Origin: Nevskia sp.
GTDB taxonomy: Bacteria; Pseudomonadota; Gammaproteobacteria; Nevskiales; Nevskiaceae
Length of the DNA stretch: 64,000 bases
NCBI RefSeq assembly: GCF_021732705.1
Contig: NZ_JAKFUM010000002.1
Location: 1-64,000, forward strand
Reading direction: 5' to 3'
Below the pieces are notes generated by a model. The model was not told the origin of the DNA. It saw nothing but the letters and a program-made list of their open reading frames with translations, and ran no database searches. Positions 50,763 to 60,300 of the stretch are shown here, piece after piece (position 1 is the first letter of the stretch; each line of letters starts with the position of its first letter). The position numbers were made by a program, and so were the translations under genes.

Positions 50763-53480
50763 TCAGTCCTTGCTCGTCGGCAAGTCGTTGATGGCGGCAG
50801 GTTCGGGCAGGGGCGCTCGCTGATCTTCCAGATGACGCCGTAGATAAGCTGCGGTTCGGCTGCTGTGCGACTGGGCAACTTGTCTCGGGGTTCCGGTCGC
50901 GACGATGGTACCGCCCGCCGCCCCTGCCCCCGGCCCGACATCGATGACCCAGTCGGCGCGCGCGATGACGCGCAGGTCGTGCTCGACGACGACGACGGTG
51001 TTGCCACGCTCGACCAGCGCGTCGAGCTGGGCGAACAGCCGGTCGGCGTCGACCGGATGCAGGCCGGTGGTGGGTTCGTCGAGCACGTAGAGCGCGTCGC
51101 CGCGCTGCGCACGCTGCAGCTCGGTGGCGAGCTTGATGCGCTGCGCTTCGCCGCCCGAGAACTCCATGGCCGGCTGCCCCAGGCGCAGGTAACCCAGTCC
51201 CAGTTCGTGCAGGATCGCCAGCGGCTTGCACACGACCGGCTCGTCGGCGAACACGACGAGCGCTTCGTCGACGGTCAGGCGCAGCACGTCGGCGATGGAG
51301 CGATCGCGCCATCGCACGGCCAGCGTCGCCTCGTTGTAGCGCGCGCCCTTGCAGGTAGGACAGGGCGCAAAGACGCTGGGCATGAACATCATCTCCACGC
51401 TCACGAAGCCCTCGCCCTCGCAGGTCGCGCAGCGACCCTTGCCGACATTGAACGAGAACCGCCCGGCGTCGAAGCGCCGATTGCGCGCCGCAGGGGTGGC
51501 CGCGAACAGGCGCCGCACTGGGTCGAGCAGGCCGGTATAAGTCGCCAGGTTCGACCGCGGAGTGCGGCCGATCGGTTTCTGGTCGACCACGACGAGCCGA
51601 CGGATCCGGTCGACATCGCCGTCCAGGCGTCCGCGCGTACGCTGCACCGCCGTCGCAGGTCCCTCGTCCGGCGCCTGGTCCGCCGGCACGTCCTCGTGAC
51701 CCAGATGATCGCGCACCAGGTCCACGAGCGCCCGGCTGATCAGGCTCGACTTGCCGGACCCGGACAGGCCGGTGACCACCGTGAAGACGCCGAGCGGCAA
51801 CTGCACGTCGACGTCGTGCAGGTTGTGGAGGGACACGCCGTGCATTCCGAGGTGATGCGTCGCGCCGCGCCGTCCGCCCGCCACGACTGCTTGCGGTTCG
51901 AACAGCACGCGCGCGGTCTGCGAATCGGCAACGGCCCGCAGTCCCGCGGGCGGCCCGCTGTACAGCACGCAGCCGCCGTGCTCGCCGGCACCGGGCCCGA
52001 CATCGACGATCCAGTCGGCGCGCCGCATCGTCTCAAGGTCGTGCTCCACCACGAAGACGGAGTTGCCCCGTTTCCGCAACTGCTGCAGTGCCTCGATGAG
52101 CGCCTCGCCGTCGGCGGGATGCAAGCCGGCGGAAGGCTCGTCGAGGACGTACACGACGCCGAACAGCTGCGACTGGATCTGCGTCGCCAGGCGCAGGCGC
52201 TGCAGTTCTCCGGCGGAAAGGCTGGGCGTGGCCCGGTCCATCGAGAGATACCCGAGTCCCAGGCGCTCGAGCACTGCAACGCGGTCGACGACATTGCGCG
52301 CGAGGCGCTGTGCCGCGACCCGCTTCTCCTCGGAAAGCGTGGGTGTGCGATTGGAATCGAAGGCTTCGGCGTGCGCGGCGTGCCCGCTGGCCGCGCGACG
52401 GTCGCGATCGCGGTGGGTGGCGGCGCGATCGACTCGTGAGCGACGACCGCGCGCGGCGTCCTCGAAGCGGCCCTCGGCCGCGGGCGCCAGCAGTGTTGCG
52501 ATCTCGTGCAGCGAGCGCTGGCTGAGGTCCCCGATGTCGAGGCCCGCGAACGTGACGGACAGCGCCTCGGGCTTGAGGCGTTTGCCTTCGCAGGATGCGC
52601 AGCGTGTGCCGCGCAGGAACCGGGCGACGCGCCGCTTCATCAGCGCGCTCTGCGTGGTCGCGAAGGTGTGGAGCACATAAGCCCGCGCGCCCGTGAAGGT
52701 TCCCTGGTAGCTGGGCGCGATTCCTCGGCGGCGCGCGTCGGCGACCGCGGCGAGCGTGAAACCTGCCCACACCGGTAGGGTCGGCTGCTCGTCGGTGTAC
52801 AGGATCCAGTCGCGCATCTTCTTCGGCAGGCGATGCCACGGCACCTCGATATCGACGCCCCGCGAGGTGAGGATGTCGCGCAGATTCCCACCATGCCACC
52901 CGGGCGGCCACGCGGCGACCGCGCCGTCCTTGATCGAGCGCGATGGGTCGGGGACCAACAGCGCTTCGGTGGTTTCATAGACATGCCCGAGGCCGTGGCA
53001 CGCCGGGCACGCGCCCTGGGGCGTGTTGGGCGAGAAGTCTTCCGCATACAGCATTGCTTGGTGCGGCGGATAGGTTCCGGCGCGCGAATAGAGCATGCGG
53101 ATCAGAGTCGACAGGGTCGTCACGCTGCCAACCGAGGAGCGCACGCTCGGCGTGCCGCGCTGCTGTTGGAGCGCAACCGCGGGCGGAAGCCCCGTGATCG
53201 AATCGACGTCCGGCACGCCGACCTGGTGGATCAGGCGTCGCGCGTAGGGCGATACCGAGTCGAAGTAGCGGCGCTGGGCCTCCGCGTAGATCGTCGAGAA
53301 GGCCAGCGAGGATTTTCCCGAACCCGAGACGCCGGAAAACACCACGAGCGCGTCCCGCGGGATGTCGACATCGACATCGCGCAGGTTGTGCTCGCGCGCG
53401 CCGCGTACGCGCACGAGACCGTCGGTGACGTCGTCGTCCTTCGGTCCCGCGGATATCGGCCCAGAATCCTCGCCGGACAT
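50763..53480 (-). CDS. UvrA-like ABC ATPase, class II (DrrC-like)
   Basis: The 905-residue protein has two UvrA-type ATPase halves. The first has Walker [10 protein letters not shown] near residue 50 and signature [13 protein letters not shown]; the second has GLSGSGKSS near residue 570 and signature [13 protein letters not shown], each with LDEP(S/T)xGLHP. Zinc-finger cysteines lie in [20 protein letters not shown] and CATCEGEGF...CPTCKGARY. It is shorter than canonical UvrA (about 940) and lacks the UvrB-binding region, as do class II UvrA proteins such as DrrC, which protect against DNA-bound drugs. It is last in a three-gene minus-strand run after the HbpS-like gene, 4 bases away. Confidence 0.9.
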   Translation of the reverse strand: MSGEDSGPISAGPKDDDVTDGLVRVRGAREHNLRDVDVDIPRDALVVFSGVSGSGKSSLAFSTIYAEAQRRYFDSVSPYARRLIHQVGVPDVDSITGLPPAVALQQQRGTPSVRSSVGSVTTLSTLIRMLYSRAGTYPPHQAMLYAEDFSPNTPQGACPACHGLGHVYETTEALLVPDPSRSIKDGAVAAWPPGWHGGNLRDILTSRGVDIEVPWHRLPKKMRDWILYTDEQPTLPVWAGFTLAAVADARRRGIAPSYQGTFTGARAYVLHTFATTQSALMKRRVARFLRGTRCASCEGKRLKPEALSVTFAGLDIGDLSQRSLHEIATLLAPAAEGRFEDAARGRRSRVDRAATHRDRDRRAASGHAAHAEAFDSNRTPTLSEEKRVAAQRLARNVVDRVAVLERLGLGYLSMDRATPSLSAGELQRLRLATQIQSQLFGVVYVLDEPSAGLHPADGEALIEALQQLRKRGNSVFVVEHDLETMRRADWIVDVGPGAGEHGGCVLYSGPPAGLRAVADSQTARVLFEPQAVVAGGRRGATHHLGMHGVSLHNLHDVDVQLPLGVFTVVTGLSGSGKSSLISRALVDLVRDHLGHEDVPADQAPDEGPATAVQRTRGRLDGDVDRIRRLVVVDQKPIGRTPRSNLATYTGLLDPVRRLFAATPAARNRRFDAGRFSFNVGKGRCATCEGEGFVSVEMMFMPSVFAPCPTCKGARYNEATLAVRWRDRSIADVLRLTVDEALVVFADEPVVCKPLAILHELGLGYLRLGQPAMEFSGGEAQRIKLATELQRAQRGDALYVLDEPTTGLHPVDADRLFAQLDALVERGNTVVVVEHDLRVIARADWVIDVGPGAGAAGGTIVATGTPRQVAQSHSSRTAAYLRRHLEDQRAPLPEPAAINDLPTSKD

Positions 53481-53484
53481 CCGG

Positions 53485-53892
53485 TCAAAACGCCGCGGCG
53501 CCCGCCTGTGCGACGGTCTGGTCCTGCTCGCCCGAGCCGCCGCTGACGCCGACCGCGCCGACCACGTGGCCGTTCTTCTTCAGCGGAATGCCGCCGGCGA
53601 AAATCATGATGCGGCCATGATTCGAACCGTGAATGCCGAAGAACTGCTGGCCCGGCTGCGAGTTGTCGGCCAAGTCCTTGGTCGCGATGTTGAAGGCGCG
53701 CGCGGTGAACGCCTTGTTGATCGAGATATCGACGCTGCCGATCCACGCCCCGTCCATGCGCTCGTGTGCGACGAGATTGCCGCCGGCGTCGACGACGGCG
53801 ATGTTCATCGGCTGGCCGATTTCCACGGCGCGTTTCTCGGCGGCGGCCAAGATGGTCTTGGCGTCGTTCAGGGTGACGAGAGAGATTTCCAT
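53485..53892 (-). CDS. GlcG/HbpS family haem-binding-like protein
   Basis: This 135-residue alpha/beta domain protein has the family pattern MNIAVVDAGGNLVAHERMDGAWIGS, then KAFTAR...IHGSNHGRIMIFAGGIPL and GAVGVSGGSGEQDQTVA. HbpS binds haem and senses redox stress in Streptomyces, and GlcG homologues are common small proteins in catabolic loci. There is no signal peptide here, so it is cytoplasmic. It sits between the ABM-domain gene (31 bases upstream) and the UvrA-like gene (4 bases downstream). Confidence 0.9.
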   Translation of the reverse strand: MEISLVTLNDAKTILAAAEKRAVEIGQPMNIAVVDAGGNLVAHERMDGAWIGSVDISINKAFTARAFNIATKDLADNSQPGQQFFGIHGSNHGRIMIFAGGIPLKKNGHVVGAVGVSGGSGEQDQTVAQAGAAAF

Positions 53893-53923
53893 GAGCGATG
53901 ACTCCTTATTGTCGTCGTGGGAT

Positions 53924-54226
53924 TCAGCCGGGCATCTTGGATGCGAGCACGTCGATCTTCTCGATGCTCGGCGGCTGCGAGAACAACTCGGCCGCCTGTG
54001 CCATCAGCGCCGCGGCGACTTTTCCGGACAGATGCGCTTGGCGGCCGGCGTCGTTGGGAAAGACATCGAAGATGGCGTAGCTCGAAGGTCCGATCTTGAC
54101 GCCGAACCAGGCGATGGTCGCCGGCTCTTCCATCACGAGGGGGCGGCCCCCGAGCAGAAACGCCTCGACGTCCTTTTCCTTGCCGGGCTTGGCTTCCATG
54201 CGAACCCACAGTGCGGTCGTGACCAT
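53924..54226 (-). CDS. Antibiotic biosynthesis monooxygenase (ABM) domain protein
   Basis: The 100-residue ferredoxin-like dimeric domain begins ALWVRMEAKPGKEKDVEAFL and continues with WFGVKIGPSSYAIFDVFPNDAGRQAHLSG and ELFSQPPSIEKIDVLASK. This matches the ABM/YgiN-type quinol monooxygenase family, which oxidises quinols or polyketide-like aromatics without cofactors. The start has an AGGAG Shine-Dalgarno 7 bases upstream, and longer readings of the frame cross the divergent promoter. It is first of the ABM-HbpS-UvrA run. Confidence 0.85.
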   Translation of the reverse strand: MVTTALWVRMEAKPGKEKDVEAFLLGGRPLVMEEPATIAWFGVKIGPSSYAIFDVFPNDAGRQAHLSGKVAAALMAQAAELFSQPPSIEKIDVLASKMPG

Positions 54227-54407
54227 GATTGAACTCCTGTTGCGAGACGGTGGATGTACGTTGGCTAACACGTGCTGCAAGCGTCGGCGGCGGCGGGTAG
54301 CAGCGACCACGTGGCGTAGTGTGGTCTCGTCCAGCGCCACGGTCGGTGTGGCGGAAACGACATTGAACCGACAAAATCCGCCAACCCGCCCGCACGTCCC
54401 GAAACCC

Positions 54408-55436
54408 ATGAACATCGTGCTGCTCGCTCTCGATGGGAACCTGCCCTCTGGCCTGGTCGGTCTCGCCGATGTGTTCTGGCTGGCTGGCAAGGCCAGTGCG
54501 CTCCAGCCCGACGCTCCGCGCTGGCCCTGCGAGGTGATCCTTGCCAGCCCCGACGGCCGCGCCGTGACTGATGGCCGGGGCCGTCCCTTGCCGGTGGACG
54601 CCGCGCTCCACGACATCCCCCACGCCGACGCCGTGATCGTGCCCGGCCTCATGCCCGCGGGCGATGGCCTGCCGCCGCGAAACGCCCAGACCGCCAGGGC
54701 CGCTACTTGGCTCAGGCGACAGCACGCGCACGGCGCCTGGGTCTTGGGCAACTGCTCCGGCGTGTTCGTGCTCGGCGAGGCGGGTCTGCTCAACGGCCGC
54801 CGCTGCACCACCACCTGGTGGCTGAACGACGAGCTGAAGCACCGCTTCCCCCGCTGCGACGCGGCCTGGGGCAGCGCGCTGATCGAGGATGGTCGCGTGG
54901 TCACGGCGGGCGGGCCAATGTCGTGGATCGACCTAGCGCTCTACACCATCCGCGTACTGGTGGGGCCAAAGGCGGCGCGAATCGCCGCCGACTTCGCCGT
55001 GATCGATACCGCACCGCTGGCGCAGAGCGTCTACGTGCCACCGGGCCATGTGCAGGCGCGCGATCCTTTTCTGGTTGCAGCCGAAATCGCTGTGCGTGGC
55101 CATCGTGCCGATGTGGCGCTCACGCCCTGTGCGCTGGCCGCGCAGCTCGCCACCAGCGAGCGCACCCTGCTCCGGCGGCTGAAGAATCTCGGCCAGCAAT
55201 CGTCCAAGACCTTCATCAGCCGCGTGCAGCTCGAATCCGCCCGCACCCTGCTGGAAACCGATAGCGCGGCGGTAAAGGCTGTGGCGCAGCATTGCGGCTG
55301 GCGCGACGAGGGAAGCTTCCGCCGCGCTTTCGTACGGCATACCGGCATGACGCCGACTGCGTATCGCGTTTGGGCACGACAGCGGCGCGGGGACGTGACC
55401 TCTAGCGATGCGTGCTCAACGTCCGCTTCGGGATGA
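54408..55436 (+). CDS. GlxA family AraC-type transcriptional regulator
   Basis: The 342-residue protein combines an N-terminal DJ-1/PfpI-like domain (NIVLLALDGNLPSGLVGLADVF; nucleophile-elbow cysteine in VLGNCSGVFVLGEAGLL) with a C-terminal AraC DNA-binding domain. That domain shows two helix-turn-helix units, ALAAQLATSERTLLRRLKNL and AVAQHCGWRDEGSFRRAFVRHTGMTPTAYR. It is divergent from the ABM-HbpS-UvrA genes across 181 bases, so it most likely controls them. The start was chosen at the beginning of the PfpI strand. Confidence 0.92.
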   Translation: MNIVLLALDGNLPSGLVGLADVFWLAGKASALQPDAPRWPCEVILASPDGRAVTDGRGRPLPVDAALHDIPHADAVIVPGLMPAGDGLPPRNAQTARAATWLRRQHAHGAWVLGNCSGVFVLGEAGLLNGRRCTTTWWLNDELKHRFPRCDAAWGSALIEDGRVVTAGGPMSWIDLALYTIRVLVGPKAARIAADFAVIDTAPLAQSVYVPPGHVQARDPFLVAAEIAVRGHRADVALTPCALAAQLATSERTLLRRLKNLGQQSSKTFISRVQLESARTLLETDSAAVKAVAQHCGWRDEGSFRRAFVRHTGMTPTAYRVWARQRRGDVTSSDACSTSASG

Positions 55437-55577
55437 TAGTGGCGGACGGCTTACCACGATAACGCCAGGCGAGCATCGACGGAACTGATGCCAATCCCGG
55501 CGGTACTCCAAGATCGCATCGACCTGAATACAGGCGGACATGCGTCCGAGTCAGTGCCGATTCACGCCGGTCACGGC

Positions 55578-55612
55578 ACAAAAAAACGCGGAGAGGTTTC
55601 CCCTTCCGCGCT
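55578..55612 (-). terminator. Intrinsic terminator downstream of the PstS/DING-like gene
   Basis: On the minus strand GCGCGGAAGGGGAAACCTCTCCGCG forms a stem with a GAAA-type loop (GCGGA/TCCGC plus inner pairs) directly followed by seven T residues. It lies about 105 bases after the stop of the minus-strand gene at 55718-57013. Confidence 0.8.
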
Positions 55613-55678
55613 CAAATGCTTAAAGTTCTGATTCGACGCTACCGCATGACAACCGCGGTGGCGCAAGTCGTTGCCAGA

Positions 55679-55704
55679 CCGGTTCCAAGTTGCCTTGGAA
55701 CCGG
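55679..55704. terminator. Perfect 11-bp hairpin just after the PstS/DING-like gene
   Basis: The arms CCGGTTCCAAG (55679-55689) and CTTGGAACCGG (55694-55704) enclose a TTGC loop, beginning 13 bases after the stop codon. There is no T-run, so it may protect the 3' end of an mRNA that terminates at 55578-55612. Confidence 0.55.
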
Positions 55705-55717
55705 CGCTTCGCAAGGT

Positions 55718-57013
55718 TTAGTTGACGCAGCCGTTGATGGTGCGCGTCAAGTTGCCGCTCAGGTAGGCGTAGCCCGAACCGGCACGAACGCTGTCGCTCG
55801 GCGCGTCGTTCGTGTTGTTGCGGATCGTCGCGTTGTACGGCGCCACGAGCAGGCGGCTGACCGCGGCCGGCAGGCGATTGGCGGTGTTGTAGGCCAGCAG
55901 GTAGCTGATGCCGATGATCGGATAGTTGTTCGCCGGGGTGGCGTACGAGTTCGGATCGGCGAGCAGCACGCAGCCGGCATCAGCCACGTTGGTCAGCGTC
56001 AGCAGGGTCGGACGACCGTTGCTGTCGTTCGCACCGAGGGCACGATCAGCCAGGATCGAGATCGTCGGGGCGGTCAGCGAGGTCGGCGCACGACCGTTGA
56101 TGCTGGTGAAGCGCAAGGTCGGGGCGCGCAGCAGCGTGTCGGAGACTTCCGTGTAGCCGATGGCGCCATCGGTGGCGGCGGCCGAGTTGGCCACACCCGG
56201 GTTGCCGCTGGCCGCGATCGAGCCGGCCGGCAACGGGCTGATGGCCGCTGTGAACAAGCTCTGCGTGCTGTAGCCGTTCGAGCGCGGGCAGTTGGCCGAC
56301 AGCCAGTTGGTGAAGCTGAAGGTCGTGCCCGAGCTGTCCGAACGGTAGACCACGCGGATCGCCTTGGCCGGATACGAAGCGCTGATCTGGTTCCAGTTGT
56401 TGATCGTGCCGTTGAAGATGCCGCACACCTGCTGCGTGGTCAGATTCAGCGTCGTCGCAGCCGGCACGTCGGCATTGTTGAAGGTAACGGCGATGGCGGC
56501 AGCGATGACCGGGAACTGCACGATCTGGCCATGCGCTGCACCCTTGTTCGTCAGACCGCGGGCGAACTCGACATCGGACAGCGGCGCGTCAGAGGCGGCG
56601 AAGTCCGGTTCGGAAATCGCGGCCGGGGCGCCGAAGCCGGTCGGCGTGCCGGCGAAGGTGCCGCAGGTACCACTGGCGAGCACCGGCACGCCGGCGGCGG
56701 TGGTTCCGATGATCGCGTTACGGCCGGTGCCCGAGCCGGTCTGGCAGTACGAGATGCCCTGGACCTGCGACTGGCCGAAGCCGCGCTGGGCCACTTCGCC
56801 GAAGATCGTGCCTTCGAACGCCGGGTTCGCGGCGCGAGTGGCAGTCGTCTGGCGGCTGCTGTTGGCCGGCGCTGCGGCGTTGTAGAAGCTGCCACCGACA
56901 TAGGCGTTGGCCGGGAGGGTGGCACCGCCGCCGTACAGCGTGGCCTGAGCGGAAACGCCAAACGACGTCAGCGCGAGCACGCCGGCAGCAATCGAATTGA
57001 GCTTGATGGACAT
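55718..57013 (-). CDS. Secreted PstS/DING-like phosphate-binding protein
   Basis: The 431-residue product has a Sec signal (cleavage near SAQA, residue 24). Mature sequence starts with LYGGGATLPANAY, the GGGATLP start shared by PstS and the DING proteins. Phosphate-loop segments are SYCQTGSGTGRNAI, SDAPLSDVE, FPVIAAAIAVTFNN, LTTQQVCGIFNGTINNWNQI and VYRSDSSGTTFSFTNWL. It is longer than transport-only PstS and no pstCAB genes are adjacent, as with DING-type secreted phosphate-binding proteins. Several cysteines suggest disulfides. It may scavenge phosphate or act as an adhesin. Confidence 0.82.
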   Translation of the reverse strand: MSIKLNSIAAGVLALTSFGVSAQATLYGGGATLPANAYVGGSFYNAAAPANSSRQTTATRAANPAFEGTIFGEVAQRGFGQSQVQGISYCQTGSGTGRNAIIGTTAAGVPVLASGTCGTFAGTPTGFGAPAAISEPDFAASDAPLSDVEFARGLTNKGAAHGQIVQFPVIAAAIAVTFNNADVPAATTLNLTTQQVCGIFNGTINNWNQISASYPAKAIRVVYRSDSSGTTFSFTNWLSANCPRSNGYSTQSLFTAAISPLPAGSIAASGNPGVANSAAATDGAIGYTEVSDTLLRAPTLRFTSINGRAPTSLTAPTISILADRALGANDSNGRPTLLTLTNVADAGCVLLADPNSYATPANNYPIIGISYLLAYNTANRLPAAVSRLLVAPYNATIRNNTNDAPSDSVRAGSGYAYLSGNLTRTINGCVN

Positions 57014-57325
57014 GAGGACCCCTGAATGTTTATTCGGAACTGAGCTGGAATTGGTGTGGCAACCGGATGTCGCGTTCGTCCCTGTACGACAGTCGCTTTT
57101 TTACCGAGCATGCATGTCAGTTCCGCTATGTTTTGAAGAAACCTGTGCAGCGGATGGCGTGGGAAAATCCATCGAACTCGACCGCTCGCCCACTCGAAAT
57201 CCGCCGGGCGATAAGCGTGTTATCGCGGGCATCAGTCACTGCTCTCGCTGAGCCATTGCCACTGCCCGACTGCCGCCTTGAACAGGCCTGCAGTCGGGAT
57301 ATCGATGGCTTGCGCCGTGTGCCGC
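57014..57325. other. Intergenic segment upstream of the PstS/DING-like gene
   Basis: These 312 bases lie between the end of the filamentous protein gene and the start of the PstS/DING-like gene, both minus strand. They contain a hairpin (57265-57298) after the former and the promoter region of the latter. A full two-unit PHO box is not evident. Confidence 0.5.
57265..57298 (-). terminator. Hairpin after the filamentous exoprotein gene
   Basis: Nine-base arms CCCGACTGC (57265-57273) and GCAGTCGGG (57290-57298) enclose 16 bases, starting 27 bases after the exoprotein stop. It has no T-run. It may be a terminator or mRNA 3' stabiliser separating the two genes. Confidence 0.5.
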
Positions 57326-60300
57326 TCAGCGTTGCAAACGGCGCTTCTGTTCCTCGTCTGGAGTGCCGAATCCGTAGACCTCGACAGTGATCACTGTTGC
57401 AGCGCGGTCGATCGGACGCGCTGCCAACGCAGCGGCCTGCTGGGTTGCTGCGGCAGCCGCGGCCGAGCCTGAATTCAAGGTGCCGGAATCAATCGCTGAC
57501 AGCCGCAGGCCGATGCTGGTGCCCTGCACCTGCACGTTGTCGGCATTGGCCACGGCGCGCGCAGCGACGATCAGGTTGCCGGAGACGCGGATGCCAGCAT
57601 CGCCGGCATCGACGGTGCCGGCCGGAGCGATCAGCGCGACGTCGCCTGGTTCCGCGCCGGCCACGGTCTGCAGCGTCGCGATGCCGGCACCGCTCACCTG
57701 CCCGCGCGCATCGACCAGACAGTAGAAGTCGACGTTGCAGGTGAACGATGGCAAAGGCAGCTCGGCCGTGGTGCGGGCACCACGACCGGCATTGATGTCC
57801 GCGTTCGAACTCCAAATGACGATGTTGCCGCCCTGCTCGGTGAACACGCGGCTCTGCGCCAGCAGCAGGCTGCGATCGGTGAACAAGCGGATGTCGCCCT
57901 GTTCCAAGCTCAGCAGACCCTGCGTGCCGGGGCCTGCAAACAGGCGGCCCTGGGCATCGGTCGCGAACGGCGGTGCCGACGTGCTGCCCAACAGCGCCTC
58001 GCCGCCGGGCCCGAAGATCGAGATCGTGCCGCCCTGCTGGCTCTGCACGGTGGTGCCGCGCAGATCCAGATTGCCGGTCGAGGCCAGCATCGGATTGCCG
58101 GCGGCATCCAGCAACGCGCCGTTGGCACCGACGCCGGTCAGATTATTCGCGGTGTAACCGAGTGCGCTCGGGAACAGCGTCTCGATCGCCTGATAGCCGC
58201 GCACGTACTGGCCGTTGAACGGGCTGTCCGGATTGCCGAAGTCAATGCCGACTGTCCGCAGCACGTCGAAGAACACCTGGCCGACGAAGCGCTGCTGGAT
58301 GTACGTCGGCAATGCCCGGAACACGGCATAGGCCTCGCCCGGTAGCAGCGCTGGCGGCAACGGACGCTGATCGCGGACGAAGCCGGTGTTGACGTCGAGT
58401 CCCTGCTGGTAATCCTGAATGAAGCGCACCAGTTCCGCGTCATAGCGACGCACGCCGGGCGCCGGCGCGGCCGTTGCCGGATCGATGTAGCGATCGATGA
58501 AGGCCTGTGTCGCCATGCCCGGCCCGACGCCGAACTGCACGGTGATGTCGGCACCATCGCGCGGCAGGAATGGATTGAACAGATTGCCGACCGAGTTGAT
58601 GCCGGTGATCGGCGCGCTGCCGACATCGCGCGGCACGCTGTTACTGGGGTCCACGGGCCGCGAGCGACCGTCGATGATCTGGTTCTGGTTGGTCAGCGGG
58701 CCGATGTTGCGGCCTGCCACGATTTGCAGCTCTCCCGGACCGGCCAGGACCAGACTCGGTTCGGAGCCGAAGACATTGCGGCCGTTGACCGATTCGTCGA
58801 TGCCGCCCGTGGTGTCGAGCAGATCGCGACCGGCGACGATGCGGCTGACGTCGCTGTTGTGGACATGCTGGCCCTGGAATGACAGGTTGACGATGTCGCG
58901 CCCGGCCTGCACCAATGCGGCCTTGTCCGGCGCCAGCACCAGCGCATCGCGCAGGATGCCGTCGCTGCCGACCACGCCGCCGCGGATGTCGCCCGTCAGC
59001 GCGTAGATCCGTGCCGGGGTGTAGTCGGTGCCGTGCAGCGCCGTCTGCGCGTGCAGCAGCGCGTTCGACGTGCTGCTGATGTAGCGATAGCCGGTCGTCA
59101 GCGATGGCGCGAGGTTGGCGGCTCCGGCGGCTGTCGGTTGGTTGAGTGCCGATGGCAGGTTGGTCGGGTCCGCGTCGATCAGGCCGAAGTAGCGATCGTC
59201 GCGGCTGTCGTTGCCATCGTCGATCAGGTTGATCGTCATCGTGCTGGCGAACCGGATCGAATCATTCGCGAACAGGTTCAGATTGCCGATCGACGACGGG
59301 AACAGACCGCCGCTCTTCTCGATCGACAGCGATCCATCAAGCGCCGTCAGGCGCACCGTGGCCGGCAGGATGTCGCCATCGCGGCGCACGCTGCCGTTGC
59401 CGGGCAGACTCAGGCCGGTGCCAAAGACATCGTTCGAAAGATCGATCGGCAGGCTGCCGTAGCGCAGATCGCCAGTCGTGGCGGTGACACTGATCGCCGA
59501 GCGCGCGCTGTAGGCCTGCGAGTTGGCCGAGAACAGCGGTCCCGGCAGCGACGCCGGCAGGTACGACGGGTTGTACAGGCCGGCCAAGGTCACGCTGCCG
59601 CGCGCGGCGACATCAAGCACGCCGTCCTGCACGGCAAGGATCGTGGCCAGTCCATTGACGCCAGTACCGCGACTGCTGCCGATCTGGCCATCGGTGCGGA
59701 TGCGACCCTCGCCCTGCGCGACAAAATAACTACCGCTGAGCAGGTCGCCGCCGGCGTGCACACGCAGGTCCCCGCCGCCGGCGGTGTTGATGACCTGGCT
59801 GCCGTCTTCGCCGGTGCTGCGGAAGTAGGTCGTCGGCAGCGATACGCTGAGACTGGTGATGTTCCGGCCGGCGTCGATGTCGATATCGCCTCCAGCACTG
59901 AGGAAGCCCTGCCCGAACGCGCCGAAGTTGATCGAAGTCGACAGCACTTCGGCAATGCCGCCCGCCACCAACTGCGTGTTGCCGAAATGCAGTGAATCGA
60001 GCGAATGGCGCACGTCGTTGCCGGTATCGAGCCACTGCCACCAGTACTGGCCCGCGTTCGAACTGTTCGAGTAAGCGGACTGCACACCCGTGATGTCGCG
60101 CTGTGCCACCAGCCGGATGTCGCCTGCCGCTTCCGGCTGGACGATGCCGCTGACGATGTACTGGCCAACGGCGACATCGCCGATCACGCCATCGGTGTAT
60201 CGCGGATCGAACAGGCCCGGCTGCAGGATACGGCTGCCGGTTTCGGCAACCGTGCCGGCGCGCGGTGCCCCGGCGGTGTAGACGACACCCGGGGCAATAC

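Noticed and set aside
50763-53480. Canonical uvrA of nucleotide excision repair
   Set aside because: The protein is shorter, lacks the UvrB-interaction region and shows the class II sequence pattern, so it is more likely an accessory UvrA-like protein.
57014-57120. PHO box upstream of the PstS/DING-like gene
   Set aside because: A partial CTGTCGTACAG element is seen on the minus strand, but the two-unit PHO box consensus with proper spacing is not present.
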